A stretch of 64,000 nucleotides of DNA from TMED108 sp036166415. Lineage in GTDB: Bacteria; Fidelibacterota; Marinisomatia; Marinisomatales; TCS55. Made by a program: the position numbers and the translations under genes. The notes beneath the pieces were generated by a model. It worked only from the letters and a program-made list of their open reading frames with translations. It made no database searches and was not told the origin of the DNA. Positions 25,357 to 34,843 of the stretch are shown here, in pieces. Location of the stretch: the NCBI GenBank assembly GCA_036166415.1, contig JAYZHP010000081.1, positions 1-64,000 of the forward strand, given 5' to 3'. Position 1 is the stretch's first letter, and every line of letters begins with the position of its first letter.

Positions 25357-26601
25357 ATGCATCCGTTAAGAAAATTAATAATAGATGAAGAGCTGCTAGG
25401 CTCAATTGCAAAACAGTATGGAACTCCATTATACGTCTATAGTCAGGAGCGAATTGAGGATAATGTTTCTAATTTAAATAATGCGCTATCTGCTAATTTT
25501 GAAAAATTTCATATTTGCTATGCAATCAAATCAAATAGCAATCCCCATTTGATTCGAACTATGCGCAATACATTTGGAAAAATTGGAGGTGACTGCTCTA
25601 GCCCTGGAGAAATCTATGCCGCTGAACTTTCTGGAATTGATCCTTCAGAATGTATCTATACCGGAAACTATGAATCAGAGGCTGATTTAATTGAGGCGAC
25701 TCAAAAAGGGTGTAATATTAACTTGGATGATATCACTTCTCTTGAAAGGCTAAATAAAATCGGCCTTCCAGATCGAATATCTTTTAGAATGAATCCTGGT
25801 TTTGGAGGTGGATCATATTCAGGTATTATTACTGGGGGTAGGGATGCAAAGTTTGGTATTCCTTCTGAAAAAATTATCGACGCATATAGACAAGCGCAAA
25901 ATATGGGTATTAAGCGATTTGGCCTACAGTGTATGTGTGGATCAGGAAATCTAGATGAAAAGTTTTTTACTGAAGTTTTATCTGCCATTATTGAACATGC
26001 CAAGAAAATTGAATCGTCCCTTAATATTAAGTTTGATTTCATTAGTATGGGTGGTGGTTTTGGGATTCCTTATCAAGATGATCAAAAACCATTAGACTTT
26101 GATCAAATGTTTTCCTCTCTTTCAAAAATATTCTATTCAGCTTATCCAGATAAAGCTACAGCTCCATCCCTATGGCTAGAACCAGGAAAGTCAATTATTG
26201 CTGATGCTGGTTTTATTATTACAAAAGTAACAGGATTAAAAAATAGCTATAAAAATTTTGTTGGAATAGATGCCGGTATGGAAACGCTAATGCGCCCGGC
26301 ATTATATGGTGCGCAACATCGTATATTTAAGGTTGGTAATCATGGAGATAATGAAAATACGGTTGACTTTACTGGTCAGATATGTGAAAATACAGACCGA
26401 ATAGCTACTGATCGAGAATTTCCAAAGTTAAATGAAGGTGATCTTATTGCAATCATGGATACAGGAGCATACGGCTATTCTATGTCGCATAATTTCAATA
26501 CCAGACCAAGAGCTGCTGAGGTTTTGTTGAATAATTCGAGCCATAAGCTTATCCGAAAAAGAGAAACAATTAACGATATTTTTTCACACTGCGATGTATA
26601 A
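25357..26601 (+). CDS. lysA: Diaminopimelate decarboxylase-like PLP enzyme
   Basis: A 414-residue alanine-racemase-fold decarboxylase. It has the PLP lysine motif YAIKSNSN (about 54-61), GGDCSSPGEIYAAELSG, the phosphate-binding glycines SMGGGFGIPY, EPGKSIIADAG and the C-terminal DTGAYGYSMSHNFNTRPRA that closes the active site. LysA converts meso-diaminopimelate to lysine plus CO2. Other group IV decarboxylases (carboxynorspermidine, ornithine) resemble it, but the GAYGYSMS motif fits DAP decarboxylases. It overlaps the GH18 gene by 8 bases and starts a run of peptidoglycan-degradation genes, so a role on DAP released from murein is an attractive reading. ATG start, divergent from the catabolic operon. 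Confidence 0.85.
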   Translation: MHPLRKLIIDEELLGSIAKQYGTPLYVYSQERIEDNVSNLNNALSANFEKFHICYAIKSNSNPHLIRTMRNTFGKIGGDCSSPGEIYAAELSGIDPSECIYTGNYESEADLIEATQKGCNINLDDITSLERLNKIGLPDRISFRMNPGFGGGSYSGIITGGRDAKFGIPSEKIIDAYRQAQNMGIKRFGLQCMCGSGNLDEKFFTEVLSAIIEHAKKIESSLNIKFDFISMGGGFGIPYQDDQKPLDFDQMFSSLSKIFYSAYPDKATAPSLWLEPGKSIIADAGFIITKVTGLKNSYKNFVGIDAGMETLMRPALYGAQHRIFKVGNHGDNENTVDFTGQICENTDRIATDREFPKLNEGDLIAIMDTGAYGYSMSHNFNTRPRAAEVLLNNSSHKLIRKRETINDIFSHCDV

Positions 26602-29029
26602 TAGATTCATATTTGTATTACTCTTTTCAGTTGCGTTAAGTCAGCAGGCGTATAAAAGTGTCCATCAAGTTGAATTGGAATACAATAATGAAAATTTCAT
26701 CGAGCCTTTCTATAAAACCTATACCGATCCAGCAGATCCCTTATCAAAGACAAAGAAAAAAATAACAAGAAAAGTATTTGGCTATCATCCTTATTGGCAA
26801 GGAACGAAATGGCAAAATTATAATTACGATCTTCTTTCAACAATCGCGTACTTTTCAGCGGAGGCAAATGAGAATGGCGAACTAACTGATCTACATGGAT
26901 GGCCAGCAATAGACCTAATCAATAAAGCTCATGAAAACGGTGTTGAAGTTGTCTTAACTGTTACTCTCTTTTCTAAAACAAAACTCGAAACATTACTTGG
27001 AAGTAGTGAAAATCAAAATCGATTGATTGATAATTTAAAATACGAAGTGGATCGTGCTGGTGCCGATGGAATAAATATCGATTTTGAATCTTTTCCCGAA
27101 TCACAAAAGTCTAACTTAATTACTTTTGTGAAAAATCTACGGACTTCCTTGCGAAGCTCTAATCCCAATGCACAGGTAACCCTTGCAACACCTGCTGTCG
27201 ATTGGAATAATGCTTGGGATTTTAATTCATTGGCAAGCGAAAGTGATGGATTATTTGTGATGGGATATGATTATCACTGGAAAGGCAGCACGCTTACCGG
27301 TCCCGTTGCTCCTCTTACAGGAGGCTCATATAATATCACAAATACAATTAATACCTATCTATCAGTTACTAACAACAATGTAAACAAAATAATACTTGGG
27401 AACCCTTATTATGGATATGAATGGCCATCTTCTTCTGGTGAAAAAGGAGCAAATACCACTGGGACTGGATCAGCCGTAGTTTTTTCTACCGCAGAAGCTA
27501 AAGCGCTATCTTATGGTAAAAAATGGGATAACGACTCTCAAACGCCTTGGTATAGATATCAAAACCCCGATTGGTTTCAAACATGGTATGATGATAGTCT
27601 TTCCTTATCAAAAAAATATGATTTTGTTATCTCAAAAAATCTTGGGGGAATTGGAATTTGGGCATTGGGTTATGATGATGGGTATGATGAGTTATGGGAT
27701 GCTCTCGGAGAAAAAATTGGCGTTAAGTCCGCCCCTTCAACCCCTGAAGATTTTTCTATATTAAATTTGGGTAGCGGAATTGTAAATATCAATTTGACAA
27801 ATGATGATGCGGTTACAGAATACGAAGTTGTAGAAGTAATTTCTAATACAAATGAGAATCGTACAGTTGGGAAATTTTTAAAAAGCCCTATCCTAATTCA
27901 AGGCCTTACAGATAATACAGCCTACTATTATAAAGTAAGAGCAATCAATGAATTTGGTACAAGTGAATTTACAGAGCTGCTAGGCACCACCCCTTCACCT
28001 TCAGGATCAAAAGCTTTAATCATTAATGGCTTTGATAGAATTTCTGGAACAACCAATTCGTTTGACTTTATCTTAGAGCATGGAAATGCCATTTATATAA
28101 ATGGCTATACCTTTGATTCTGCATCCAATGAATCTGTGATTAATGGTCTTGTCAATCTAAACGATTATGCAATTGTTGATTGGATTCTAGGTGAAGAAGG
28201 GGCTGCTACATCTTCTTTTGATGAAAAAGAAAAAATGATTGTACAGGACTATATTGTAAATGGAGGTCGCCTGTTTGTTTCGGGTTCAGAAATTGGATAC
28301 GATCTAGTGGAAAAAGGAACGTTATCTGATAATAATTTTTATGAAAAAATCCTTAAATCACAGTATATAAGTGATGCAGCCGGAGAAACAAATGGAACGT
28401 ATAGCGTTGAAGGCGTTCCTAATTCATTATTTGATGGCTATTCATTCAATTTTGATAATGGAGATTTCGGAAACTATAATGTGGATTGGCCTGATGGCAT
28501 TAAACCGATAGGTGACGCAGTCACCATTCTCAAATATAAAGATGTTGATTATGAGACCAAAGGTGGTGCAGGTATTGCATTTAGAGGAAATTTTTTAAAT
28601 AGCAGAATACCTGGGGGTCTGGTCTATCTATCGATCGGCTTTGAAGCAATCTACCCTGAGCAAATACGGGTAGATGTAATGGGACAGATTCTTCAATATC
28701 TAGATGCACCTATTACTTCAATTGATGAGGATTATCCAGTAGTCCCAGATGGCTTAAATATAACTGCATTATATCCAAATCCTTCAAATAGCTCTATTTC
28801 TATTGAGTTTCAGGTGCGTGAATTATCACCAATTGCATATCTCACTATAACAGATTTAATGGGTCGGGAGGTATTTAAAATGTCTGCGCTGTCACTTCCC
28901 GCAAGAATTCAGCGATTTAATTGGAATGGATTGATGAGAGATGGCAATAAAGCTCCATCAGGCATCTATATGGTTTCCCTTTCACAGGGAAAGGAAATCG
29001 TTAACAAAAAATTCACGTTATTAAAATAA
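26594..29029 (+). CDS. Secreted GH18-type glycosidase with Fn3 and T9SS-type C-terminal sorting domain
   Basis: An 811-residue modular protein. After a signal peptide (MYNRFIFVLLFSVALS) comes the polar segment SQQAYKSVHQVELE, then a GH18 barrel (about 58-375) with FGYHPYWQGTKW, the catalytic DGINIDFES (158-166, acid E165), and MGYDYHWKGS. Next are an Fn3-like domain (about 377-465), a second region of about 250 residues with a GATase-like NGGRLFVSGSEIGYDL, and a C-terminal sorting domain (about 733-811) with YPNPSNSSISIEF and APSGIYMVSLSQGKEIVNKKF. This tail is the mark of type IX secretion cargo. GH18 members cut chitin, peptidoglycan or N-glycans; the following murein genes favour a GlcNAc polymer. 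Confidence 0.87.
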   Translation: MYNRFIFVLLFSVALSQQAYKSVHQVELEYNNENFIEPFYKTYTDPADPLSKTKKKITRKVFGYHPYWQGTKWQNYNYDLLSTIAYFSAEANENGELTDLHGWPAIDLINKAHENGVEVVLTVTLFSKTKLETLLGSSENQNRLIDNLKYEVDRAGADGINIDFESFPESQKSNLITFVKNLRTSLRSSNPNAQVTLATPAVDWNNAWDFNSLASESDGLFVMGYDYHWKGSTLTGPVAPLTGGSYNITNTINTYLSVTNNNVNKIILGNPYYGYEWPSSSGEKGANTTGTGSAVVFSTAEAKALSYGKKWDNDSQTPWYRYQNPDWFQTWYDDSLSLSKKYDFVISKNLGGIGIWALGYDDGYDELWDALGEKIGVKSAPSTPEDFSILNLGSGIVNINLTNDDAVTEYEVVEVISNTNENRTVGKFLKSPILIQGLTDNTAYYYKVRAINEFGTSEFTELLGTTPSPSGSKALIINGFDRISGTTNSFDFILEHGNAIYINGYTFDSASNESVINGLVNLNDYAIVDWILGEEGAATSSFDEKEKMIVQDYIVNGGRLFVSGSEIGYDLVEKGTLSDNNFYEKILKSQYISDAAGETNGTYSVEGVPNSLFDGYSFNFDNGDFGNYNVDWPDGIKPIGDAVTILKYKDVDYETKGGAGIAFRGNFLNSRIPGGLVYLSIGFEAIYPEQIRVDVMGQILQYLDAPITSIDEDYPVVPDGLNITALYPNPSNSSISIEFQVRELSPIAYLTITDLMGREVFKMSALSLPARIQRFNWNGLMRDGNKAPSGIYMVSLSQGKEIVNKKFTLLK

Positions 29030-30298
29030 ATGAAGCGAATCTTTTTTATTTTTCTAGCTCTTATTGTTAGTTGCTCTCAACAAACAAAATCAATTCACCA
29101 GGTTGAGCTAGAATCAAAAAAAGATGATCCTAGAATTAATTTATCAAAAATACAGGTTGGATTAGATGTGCTTCTCAATGAAAGAATTGATTTAATCAAA
29201 AATAAATCTATCGGATTAGTAACAAATCACTCAGGTGTAGATGCGGCTGGTACCCCAAATTACGAACGCCTGATGAATCAAAAAGATGTCAGTATTAAAA
29301 TAATATTTTCTCCTGAACATGGCCTATTTGGTGAAGCTGCTGCTGGTGAAAAAATTAATTATGACGGACAAGTTAAATCCCTTCCTGAAGTTGTCAGTCT
29401 ATATGGAAGTAATCGCAAACCTACTGAAGGGCAAATGAAGGGTTTGGATATTATTCTCTATGATATTCAGGATGTTGGAGCACGATTCTATACCTATATT
29501 ACTACATTGGGATTGGTTATGGAAAGCGCATCAAATGCTGGCGTGGAAGTGATTGTTCTTGATAGGCCAAACCCAATTACGGGGGAATCCATTGAAGGTC
29601 CTATTCTTGATTTAAAGTTTCAAACTTTCGTAGGATATTATCCTATCCCAATCCGTTATGGATTAACGGTTGGTGAGTTAGCATATATGATCAATGGTGA
29701 AGAATGGATTGAAAATCAACCAAAACTTCAAGTGATAAAGATGAAGGGCTGGAAAAGAAATCTCTGGTACGATGAAACAACTCTACCATGGGTCAAGCCA
29801 TCGCCAAATATTCCTGATATAAATACTGCTATTATTTACCCTGGAATGTGCTTGCTTGAAGCTACTAATGTCAGCGAAGGAAGAGGAACAGAAAAGCCAT
29901 TTAAGCGGTTTGGTGCACCATGGATAAACAAACAAGATTTAACCATAGAATTAAACAAGCTTAATTTGCCTGGCGTTGTTTTTAAGCCAGTTAGATTCAT
30001 ACCTAGCCCAATCAAAGGAATGGCAAATAATCCTAAATATAAAAACCAGGTATGTCATGGTGCAGAGATTATAATAACAGACCGTAATAAGTACAAAAGC
30101 ATTGCAACAGGCATGGAAATAATTAATATGATTAAAGAAAAATATCCAAATCAGTTTAAACTAAAGAATTCTGGGATTAATCGTTTATGGGGAAATGCTG
30201 AATTTTCTGAACAAATTGCTTCTGACAATACGAATCAATTTAATATACCAATTGAAAAATATAAGAATACTTCAAGGCAATACTGGATTTATGAATAA
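29030..30298 (+). CDS. namZ: DUF1343 exo-beta-N-acetylmuramidase (NamZ-type, GH171) lipoprotein
   Basis: A 422-residue lipoprotein (lipobox LIVSC, Cys15) of the DUF1343 family, whose characterised member NamZ releases MurNAc from the non-reducing end of peptidoglycan glycans. Family blocks are clear: GLVTNHSGVDAAGTPNYERL, SPEHGLFGEAAAGE, YDIQDVGARFYTYITTLGL, LDRPNPITG, and LEATNVSEGRGTEKPF. The mature protein begins with SQQTKSIHQVELE, nearly the same sequence as in the GH18 protein encoded directly upstream. ATG immediately follows the TAA of that gene. NamZ needs a free MurNAc end, which the GH3 NagZ enzymes encoded further on could expose. Confidence 0.88.
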   Translation: MKRIFFIFLALIVSCSQQTKSIHQVELESKKDDPRINLSKIQVGLDVLLNERIDLIKNKSIGLVTNHSGVDAAGTPNYERLMNQKDVSIKIIFSPEHGLFGEAAAGEKINYDGQVKSLPEVVSLYGSNRKPTEGQMKGLDIILYDIQDVGARFYTYITTLGLVMESASNAGVEVIVLDRPNPITGESIEGPILDLKFQTFVGYYPIPIRYGLTVGELAYMINGEEWIENQPKLQVIKMKGWKRNLWYDETTLPWVKPSPNIPDINTAIIYPGMCLLEATNVSEGRGTEKPFKRFGAPWINKQDLTIELNKLNLPGVVFKPVRFIPSPIKGMANNPKYKNQVCHGAEIIITDRNKYKSIATGMEIINMIKEKYPNQFKLKNSGINRLWGNAEFSEQIASDNTNQFNIPIEKYKNTSRQYWIYE

Positions 30299-31688
30299 AA
30301 AGCTAGCTATGATTATAGCTCTAGTGCTTTGTAGCTGCTATGCGCCTCCACAGGTCTATAAATCCAGCGGTTTCCCCTCTATAAGAAATTCTATAAATGA
30401 ATTAATCGATACTTCTAAATTGGAAACAAATATTGGAATAAAAGCTGTTGATCTTAATTCCGGTAAAACAATTTTTGAATTGAATAGTAATTCCCTATTT
30501 AATCCTGCTAGTAATAATAAACTATACACATCTCTTTCAGCGATATCAATTCTAGATACTAGCTACACTTTTAAGACATCTATTTATAAAGATGAAAATA
30601 AAATCTACCTAGTTGGTGGTGGTGATCCTGACTTTGCATTAACAGAGCTTGACTCATTGGCTAGTATCGTAGCAAAACAATATCCCTCAATAAACGAGTT
30701 AATTCTAGATGATACAATTATGGATTCACTTACATACGGCCCCGGTTGGATGTGGGATGAAGGCGATGAATGGTATTCCGCGCATATTAGTGCACTTTCC
30801 GTTAATGATAATTGCATTGATTTCATAATCAATCCAAGCACAACCGGTAATCTTATCAATTTAGAAACATATCCCAAATCAAACTATTATACTATTATTA
30901 ATCAGGCTTATACAGTAAATGATACAGCAAATTTTGAAAAGCTAAAAATAACTCGTGATTGGAAAAATAATAAAAATTCATTTTTAATAACTGGAAGTGT
31001 AATAGATACAGCATCAACAGATACCATTATTAGAAATATAGATGAACCAACCAACTATACTGGATATCTGTTCCGAGAAATGTTACTAAAAAATGGGGTG
31101 AAAATAAAAAAACTATATAAAGGTATCTATCTTAATTCAGGAGTAGAAATTGCAACGCATTACTCAAAATCCCTACCCTCAATCCTTGAGAATCTTATGG
31201 TTGAAAGTGATAACCTTACTGCAGAATTACTAGTAAAAACAATAGGCTATGAATCAAATGGAAGCCAAGGAAATTGGCAAAATGGATTGCATGCGATAAA
31301 GGTTTTCTTGAATGATAAAACAAATTTGGATACGACTAGTTTTTCCATTAGCGATGGATCTGGCGTATCAAGATATAATTACTCAAGTGCAAATAATTTT
31401 ACCTCATTATTAAGCTGGGCGTATCATCAGCCAGAAATCAGAAATAAGCTATTAAATATTTTGTCGTTCACTGGTGAAAATGGAACCTTGATTGATAGAA
31501 ATTTACCGAATGGTATTTATGCTAAGACGGGTTCATTATCTGGAGTTACAACTTTCTCTGGTTATATATTGAACTCAGATAACAAGCCAATAGCATTTTC
31601 TATATTAATGAATGGATATAAAGGATCATCTGCCCCATTCCGTGAACTGCAAGACAAGATTGTAAGTCAGCTAGCAGGAATAAAATGA
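30291..31688 (+). CDS. dacB: D-alanyl-D-alanine carboxypeptidase/endopeptidase, PBP4 (DacB) family
   Basis: A 465-residue S13 family protein with a lipoprotein signal (MNKKLAMIIALVLCSC). It has the three penicillin-binding motifs: SNNK (NPASNNKLYT, the catalytic Ser in S-x-x-K), SDN (VESDNLTAE) and KTG (YAKTGSLSG), plus the domain insertions seen in PBP4 (ISALSVNDNCIDF). It removes terminal D-Ala or cuts D-Ala-mDAP cross-links in the periplasm. The ATG at 30291 overlaps the NamZ stop by 8 bases; the longer frame begins inside namZ and would put 32 residues before the signal peptide, so I reject it. The location in a murein salvage set points to degradation rather than cell-shape control. Confidence 0.9.
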   Translation: MNKKLAMIIALVLCSCYAPPQVYKSSGFPSIRNSINELIDTSKLETNIGIKAVDLNSGKTIFELNSNSLFNPASNNKLYTSLSAISILDTSYTFKTSIYKDENKIYLVGGGDPDFALTELDSLASIVAKQYPSINELILDDTIMDSLTYGPGWMWDEGDEWYSAHISALSVNDNCIDFIINPSTTGNLINLETYPKSNYYTIINQAYTVNDTANFEKLKITRDWKNNKNSFLITGSVIDTASTDTIIRNIDEPTNYTGYLFREMLLKNGVKIKKLYKGIYLNSGVEIATHYSKSLPSILENLMVESDNLTAELLVKTIGYESNGSQGNWQNGLHAIKVFLNDKTNLDTTSFSISDGSGVSRYNYSSANNFTSLLSWAYHQPEIRNKLLNILSFTGENGTLIDRNLPNGIYAKTGSLSGVTTFSGYILNSDNKPIAFSILMNGYKGSSAPFRELQDKIVSQLAGIK

Positions 31689-32593
31689 TTCGCAATAATT
31701 TATATCTGACGATCTTCTTATTATTGATAAGCTGCTCTCCTAGTCCTATTGAAAATCCATATATTATCGTTCTGGGCACCACTCAAGATGGAGGAGCTCC
31801 CCAAGCGGGATGTAATAAGAAGTGTTGTATTAATAGATGGTCAAATCCAAAAAAAGAATTTTTTGTTACCTCTCTTGGTATCGTTGACCCTAATTCAAAT
31901 GAGGCTTGGATGATTGAGGCTACGCCCGACTTTCCACGCCAGCATAACCAACTTACAACAGAAAATAAGATCAAAGGGATATTTATCACCCATGCACACA
32001 TAGGGCACTATTCAGGATTGATGCACTTAGGGAGGGAAACAATGGGATATAAAAATATGCCATTATATACAGCACCCAAAATGACGAAATATCTACAAAC
32101 CAATGGTCCATGGAGCCAGTTAATTGATCTAAATAACGTTAAAATAAATAAATTAAAAGAGAATAAGGAAATTATTCTAAATAAAAGACTTACAATCAAG
32201 CCATTTAAAGTGCCTCATCGAGATGAATTTTCCGAAACGGTTGGATTCCAAATCAATGGACCTAGCAAATCATTAATTTTTATCCCAGATATCGATAAAT
32301 GGAATAAATGGGATATCGATGTTTTGGGAACGATTAAAGAGAATGATTATGCCTTGCTTGATGGAACCTTTTATAATGAAGGTGAATTGCCGGGCAGAAA
32401 TATGTCTGAAATTCCTCATCCATTTATTATTGAATCAATTGAATACTTCAAAGAAATCAAAGATCGGGTTGATATAAATTTTATTCATTTTAATCATACC
32501 AATCCTTTGCTTGACCCTGCTGCTGATAAACGGAAAAAATTAAAGGAACAAGGTTATGGAGCGACAACCATCAATCAACGATTTGAATTATAA
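31685..32593 (+). CDS. PqqB-like metallo-beta-lactamase fold hydrolase, lipoprotein
   Basis: A 302-residue MBL-fold protein with a lipoprotein signal (LTIFLLLISC) and the PqqB-like opening VLGTTQDGGAPQAGCNKKCC. The metal motif reads THAHIGHYSG, with Gly where most MBL enzymes have Asp (HxHxDH); further ligands are probably in VPHRDEFSETVG, FIPDIDKWN and FNHTNPLL. The family is annotated from PqqB, but no other PQQ synthesis gene is present, so PQQ biosynthesis is unlikely. ATG overlaps the PBP4 stop as ATGA. The last 19 bases overlap the convergent symporter gene. Its substrate is not known; the neighbours suggest a cell wall fragment. Confidence 0.8.
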   Translation: MIRNNLYLTIFLLLISCSPSPIENPYIIVLGTTQDGGAPQAGCNKKCCINRWSNPKKEFFVTSLGIVDPNSNEAWMIEATPDFPRQHNQLTTENKIKGIFITHAHIGHYSGLMHLGRETMGYKNMPLYTAPKMTKYLQTNGPWSQLIDLNNVKINKLKENKEIILNKRLTIKPFKVPHRDEFSETVGFQINGPSKSLIFIPDIDKWNKWDIDVLGTIKENDYALLDGTFYNEGELPGRNMSEIPHPFIIESIEYFKEIKDRVDINFIHFNHTNPLLDPAADKRKKLKEQGYGATTINQRFEL

Positions 32594-33981
32594 ATAAATT
32601 TAATTATTGAATCTGTTAGTAGAGTTATTGCGATATTCAAAATTACTGCTGCACCGATAAACGTAGTCCAAGCAAATCCACAATATTTTAGTAAAAACAC
32701 AATAAGCAAACTTGATAACAATCCAGAAATAAGACTAATTGATGAAAAATCTCTTTTCATCTTGCTTAACAAAAACAATCCCAATAAGGCACCATATGTA
32801 AAGGATGCAATTTGAAGCCCAACAACAACGATTGCAGTATTGCTTTCATTAAAAACTAATGCTATCATAATTAAAATGGCACCCCATACCAGACTAACTA
32901 AACGTGAAGTTTTAATACTCTGTTTATTTCTGAACCAATCTGTAATCGTAGAAGAAGCTAAGGAATTCACTGAAGAGCTTAGGGTTGACATTGCGGCAGA
33001 AAGAACTCCTGCAAGCAAAAGACCTTTTACCCCTATTGGCAGAAAGTTGACTATAAAATAGGTAAACTCGCGATCCTTTTGAATATCCATATTATTTGTA
33101 ACTAAATAAATAAGGGATCCAGCAAATAAGAAAATAGTGAATTGAAATAACACTATAATTCCACTGCCGATCATTGCTTTTTTAGCAGATTCAATATTCC
33201 TTGTGCTTAATACTCGCTGGACCATCATGTGATCTATTCCATGGGAAGAAAAAGATAAGAAAATTCCACCAATAATTGCGCTTAGGAAAAAGTATGGATC
33301 ATATAATACATTACCTTCAAGAGTAAAAATTCTTAGTTTATTGAGCGAGGATAGATTCGTAATAATATCAAAAAATGGTAATTCAAGGTAGTTTATTGCT
33401 ATTGCAATCGAAACTAATCCACCAAATAGGTAAAGTATAAATTGAATACTATCGATCCATATAACCGTTTTTATTCCTCCTGAAAGCGTATATATCAATG
33501 TTACAACACCAATGATCATGACTGCAAAAAAAAGCGACCACCCAGTGATTACTTGAACAATAACAGCGGTTGCTAAGAATCTTACTCCATCCGCTAATAC
33601 TCTGGTGATCAAAAAAATGAGTGAAGCGATTTTTTGAAATACTTCGCCAAATCTTTGCCCTATAACCTCATATATAGATACAATACCAGCTTGAAAATAT
33701 TGAGGTAAAAGAAAAATACTAACAAGGATTCTACCTATTATATAGCCAAAACCTAACTGAAGGAAAAACCAATCTCCTCTATAGGCTAAACCTGGAATGC
33801 TAATAAATGTCAGAACAGATGTTTCGGTTGCTACAATCGATAACATCGCAACGGGCCAAGGTAGATTCTTTCCGGCTAAGAAATAATCCCCGGATGATCT
33901 ATTGCTTTTTGCCTGCCAAATCCCATAAATAGAAAACGATAGCAAAAAGAATAATATAACTAGCTGATCTATCCAATGCAA
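32575..33981 (-). CDS. Sodium:solute symporter (SSS family)
   Basis: A 468-residue polytopic symporter with about 13 membrane segments, SGDYFLAGKNLPWPVAMLSI (32-51), YTLSGGIKTVIWIDSIQF and SAAMSTLSSSVNSLASSTI typical of the SSS family. The start is TTG at 33981, because no in-frame ATG precedes the first membrane helix. It lies 4 bases after the DUF1460 gene and downstream of the NagZ-beta-lactamase gene on the same strand. In this setting it could import MurNAc, GlcNAc or a muropeptide; this is inference from position. Confidence 0.87.
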   Translation of the reverse strand: MHWIDQLVILFFLLSFSIYGIWQAKSNRSSGDYFLAGKNLPWPVAMLSIVATETSVLTFISIPGLAYRGDWFFLQLGFGYIIGRILVSIFLLPQYFQAGIVSIYEVIGQRFGEVFQKIASLIFLITRVLADGVRFLATAVIVQVITGWSLFFAVMIIGVVTLIYTLSGGIKTVIWIDSIQFILYLFGGLVSIAIAINYLELPFFDIITNLSSLNKLRIFTLEGNVLYDPYFFLSAIIGGIFLSFSSHGIDHMMVQRVLSTRNIESAKKAMIGSGIIVLFQFTIFLFAGSLIYLVTNNMDIQKDREFTYFIVNFLPIGVKGLLLAGVLSAAMSTLSSSVNSLASSTITDWFRNKQSIKTSRLVSLVWGAILIMIALVFNESNTAIVVVGLQIASFTYGALLGLFLLSKMKRDFSSISLISGLLSSLLIVFLLKYCGFAWTTFIGAAVILNIAITLLTDSIIKFIYNSNR

Positions 33982-33985
33982 AAAT

Positions 33986-34843
33986 TTAGCTCTCTAAAGG
34001 ATGAAATGAATAGATCATTACCCCATCAAAACGAGGACCATCCTCATTAAAATAATAATCCATGAAATCCATTCGAACTGTTTTTTTGAATTCTTGGGAT
34101 GCATGTATAATATCCTTCTGATCTACAATCATACCTTCATGAGCAATCATCAAACCCAACTTAAAATATGATTCTTTTACAAAAGCGACGCCAACAACAG
34201 TTGGCAATTTTTTTAATAGCTCAGTTGTAAGCATATCATTTGGTATATAGCTTGCGCTTGTTTTCTTTGACCAATCAAGCTCTAGGAATTCATCTCCATT
34301 TTGTTTTTGATTCAGCGTAATTGTGCGTTTCTCTAATTGATCGTTCATCAATAAAGAACTAGAAATATCTTGGGTTGAATAATTATCTTGGATTCGATCG
34401 GTAGTAAAATGCCATCTATGCTTATATGAAGGTGTGCTTTCCCCTTCATTATCAGATTTATAGTGGATTTGAATAAGGTTCTCTTTTGCCTCATTCCAAG
34501 ATTTACTTTGTACGCTTGCTAAGCCTGTAAGGATATGTACGGTGCAATCCGATACATCTAACCTAAAAATTGGATCTGGATCTGGCTCAACTTCCTCGCC
34601 TAAACAAAACATTTGATATGGTGTTCCAATCTGCCAAACTGAAAAAGCTTTAAGTCTATCGTGAAAGTTGGGAAATTTTTTATGAAATTTTGGCAATATT
34701 TCAGAAAAATCATTCTCTGATATAGTCCAAGGTTTTGGTAGCGTATTTATCCATTCTTCTTTCGATTCGCAAGCAAATTGGACAACGCAAAACAGGATTA
34801 ATGATAAAGAGTGATTTATCTTCAATTTTATTCTCTTTTCCAT
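33986..34843 (-). CDS. DUF1460 amidase-like protein
   Basis: A 285-residue protein with an N-terminal hydrophobic signal (about 10-25, LSLILFCVVQFAC, a possible lipobox ending at Cys25). The core matches DUF1460: IGTPYQMFCLGEE, then FRLDVSDCTVHILTGLA with the presumed catalytic Cys, and YKHRWHFTTDRIQDN. DUF1460 enzymes belong to the papain-like NlpC/P60 relatives and include N-acetylmuramoyl-L-alanine amidases. The last region (HEGMIVDQKDIIHASQEFK) supplies the expected His. It overlaps the NagZ-beta-lactamase gene by 16 bases and probably splits MurNAc from the stem peptide in the same pathway. Confidence 0.82.
   Translation of the reverse strand: MEKRIKLKINHSLSLILFCVVQFACESKEEWINTLPKPWTISENDFSEILPKFHKKFPNFHDRLKAFSVWQIGTPYQMFCLGEEVEPDPDPIFRLDVSDCTVHILTGLASVQSKSWNEAKENLIQIHYKSDNEGESTPSYKHRWHFTTDRIQDNYSTQDISSSLLMNDQLEKRTITLNQKQNGDEFLELDWSKKTSASYIPNDMLTTELLKKLPTVVGVAFVKESYFKLGLMIAHEGMIVDQKDIIHASQEFKKTVRMDFMDYYFNEDGPRFDGVMIYSFHPLES

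Noticed and set aside
30195..30290. Longer start of the PBP4-type gene
   Set aside because: It lies inside namZ and would place 32 residues in front of a clear lipoprotein signal; ATG 30291 gives a normal 8-bp overlap.
31685..32593. PQQ biosynthesis protein PqqB as a literal function
   Set aside because: No other pqq genes are in the window and the neighbours are cell wall enzymes; only the fold similarity is supported.
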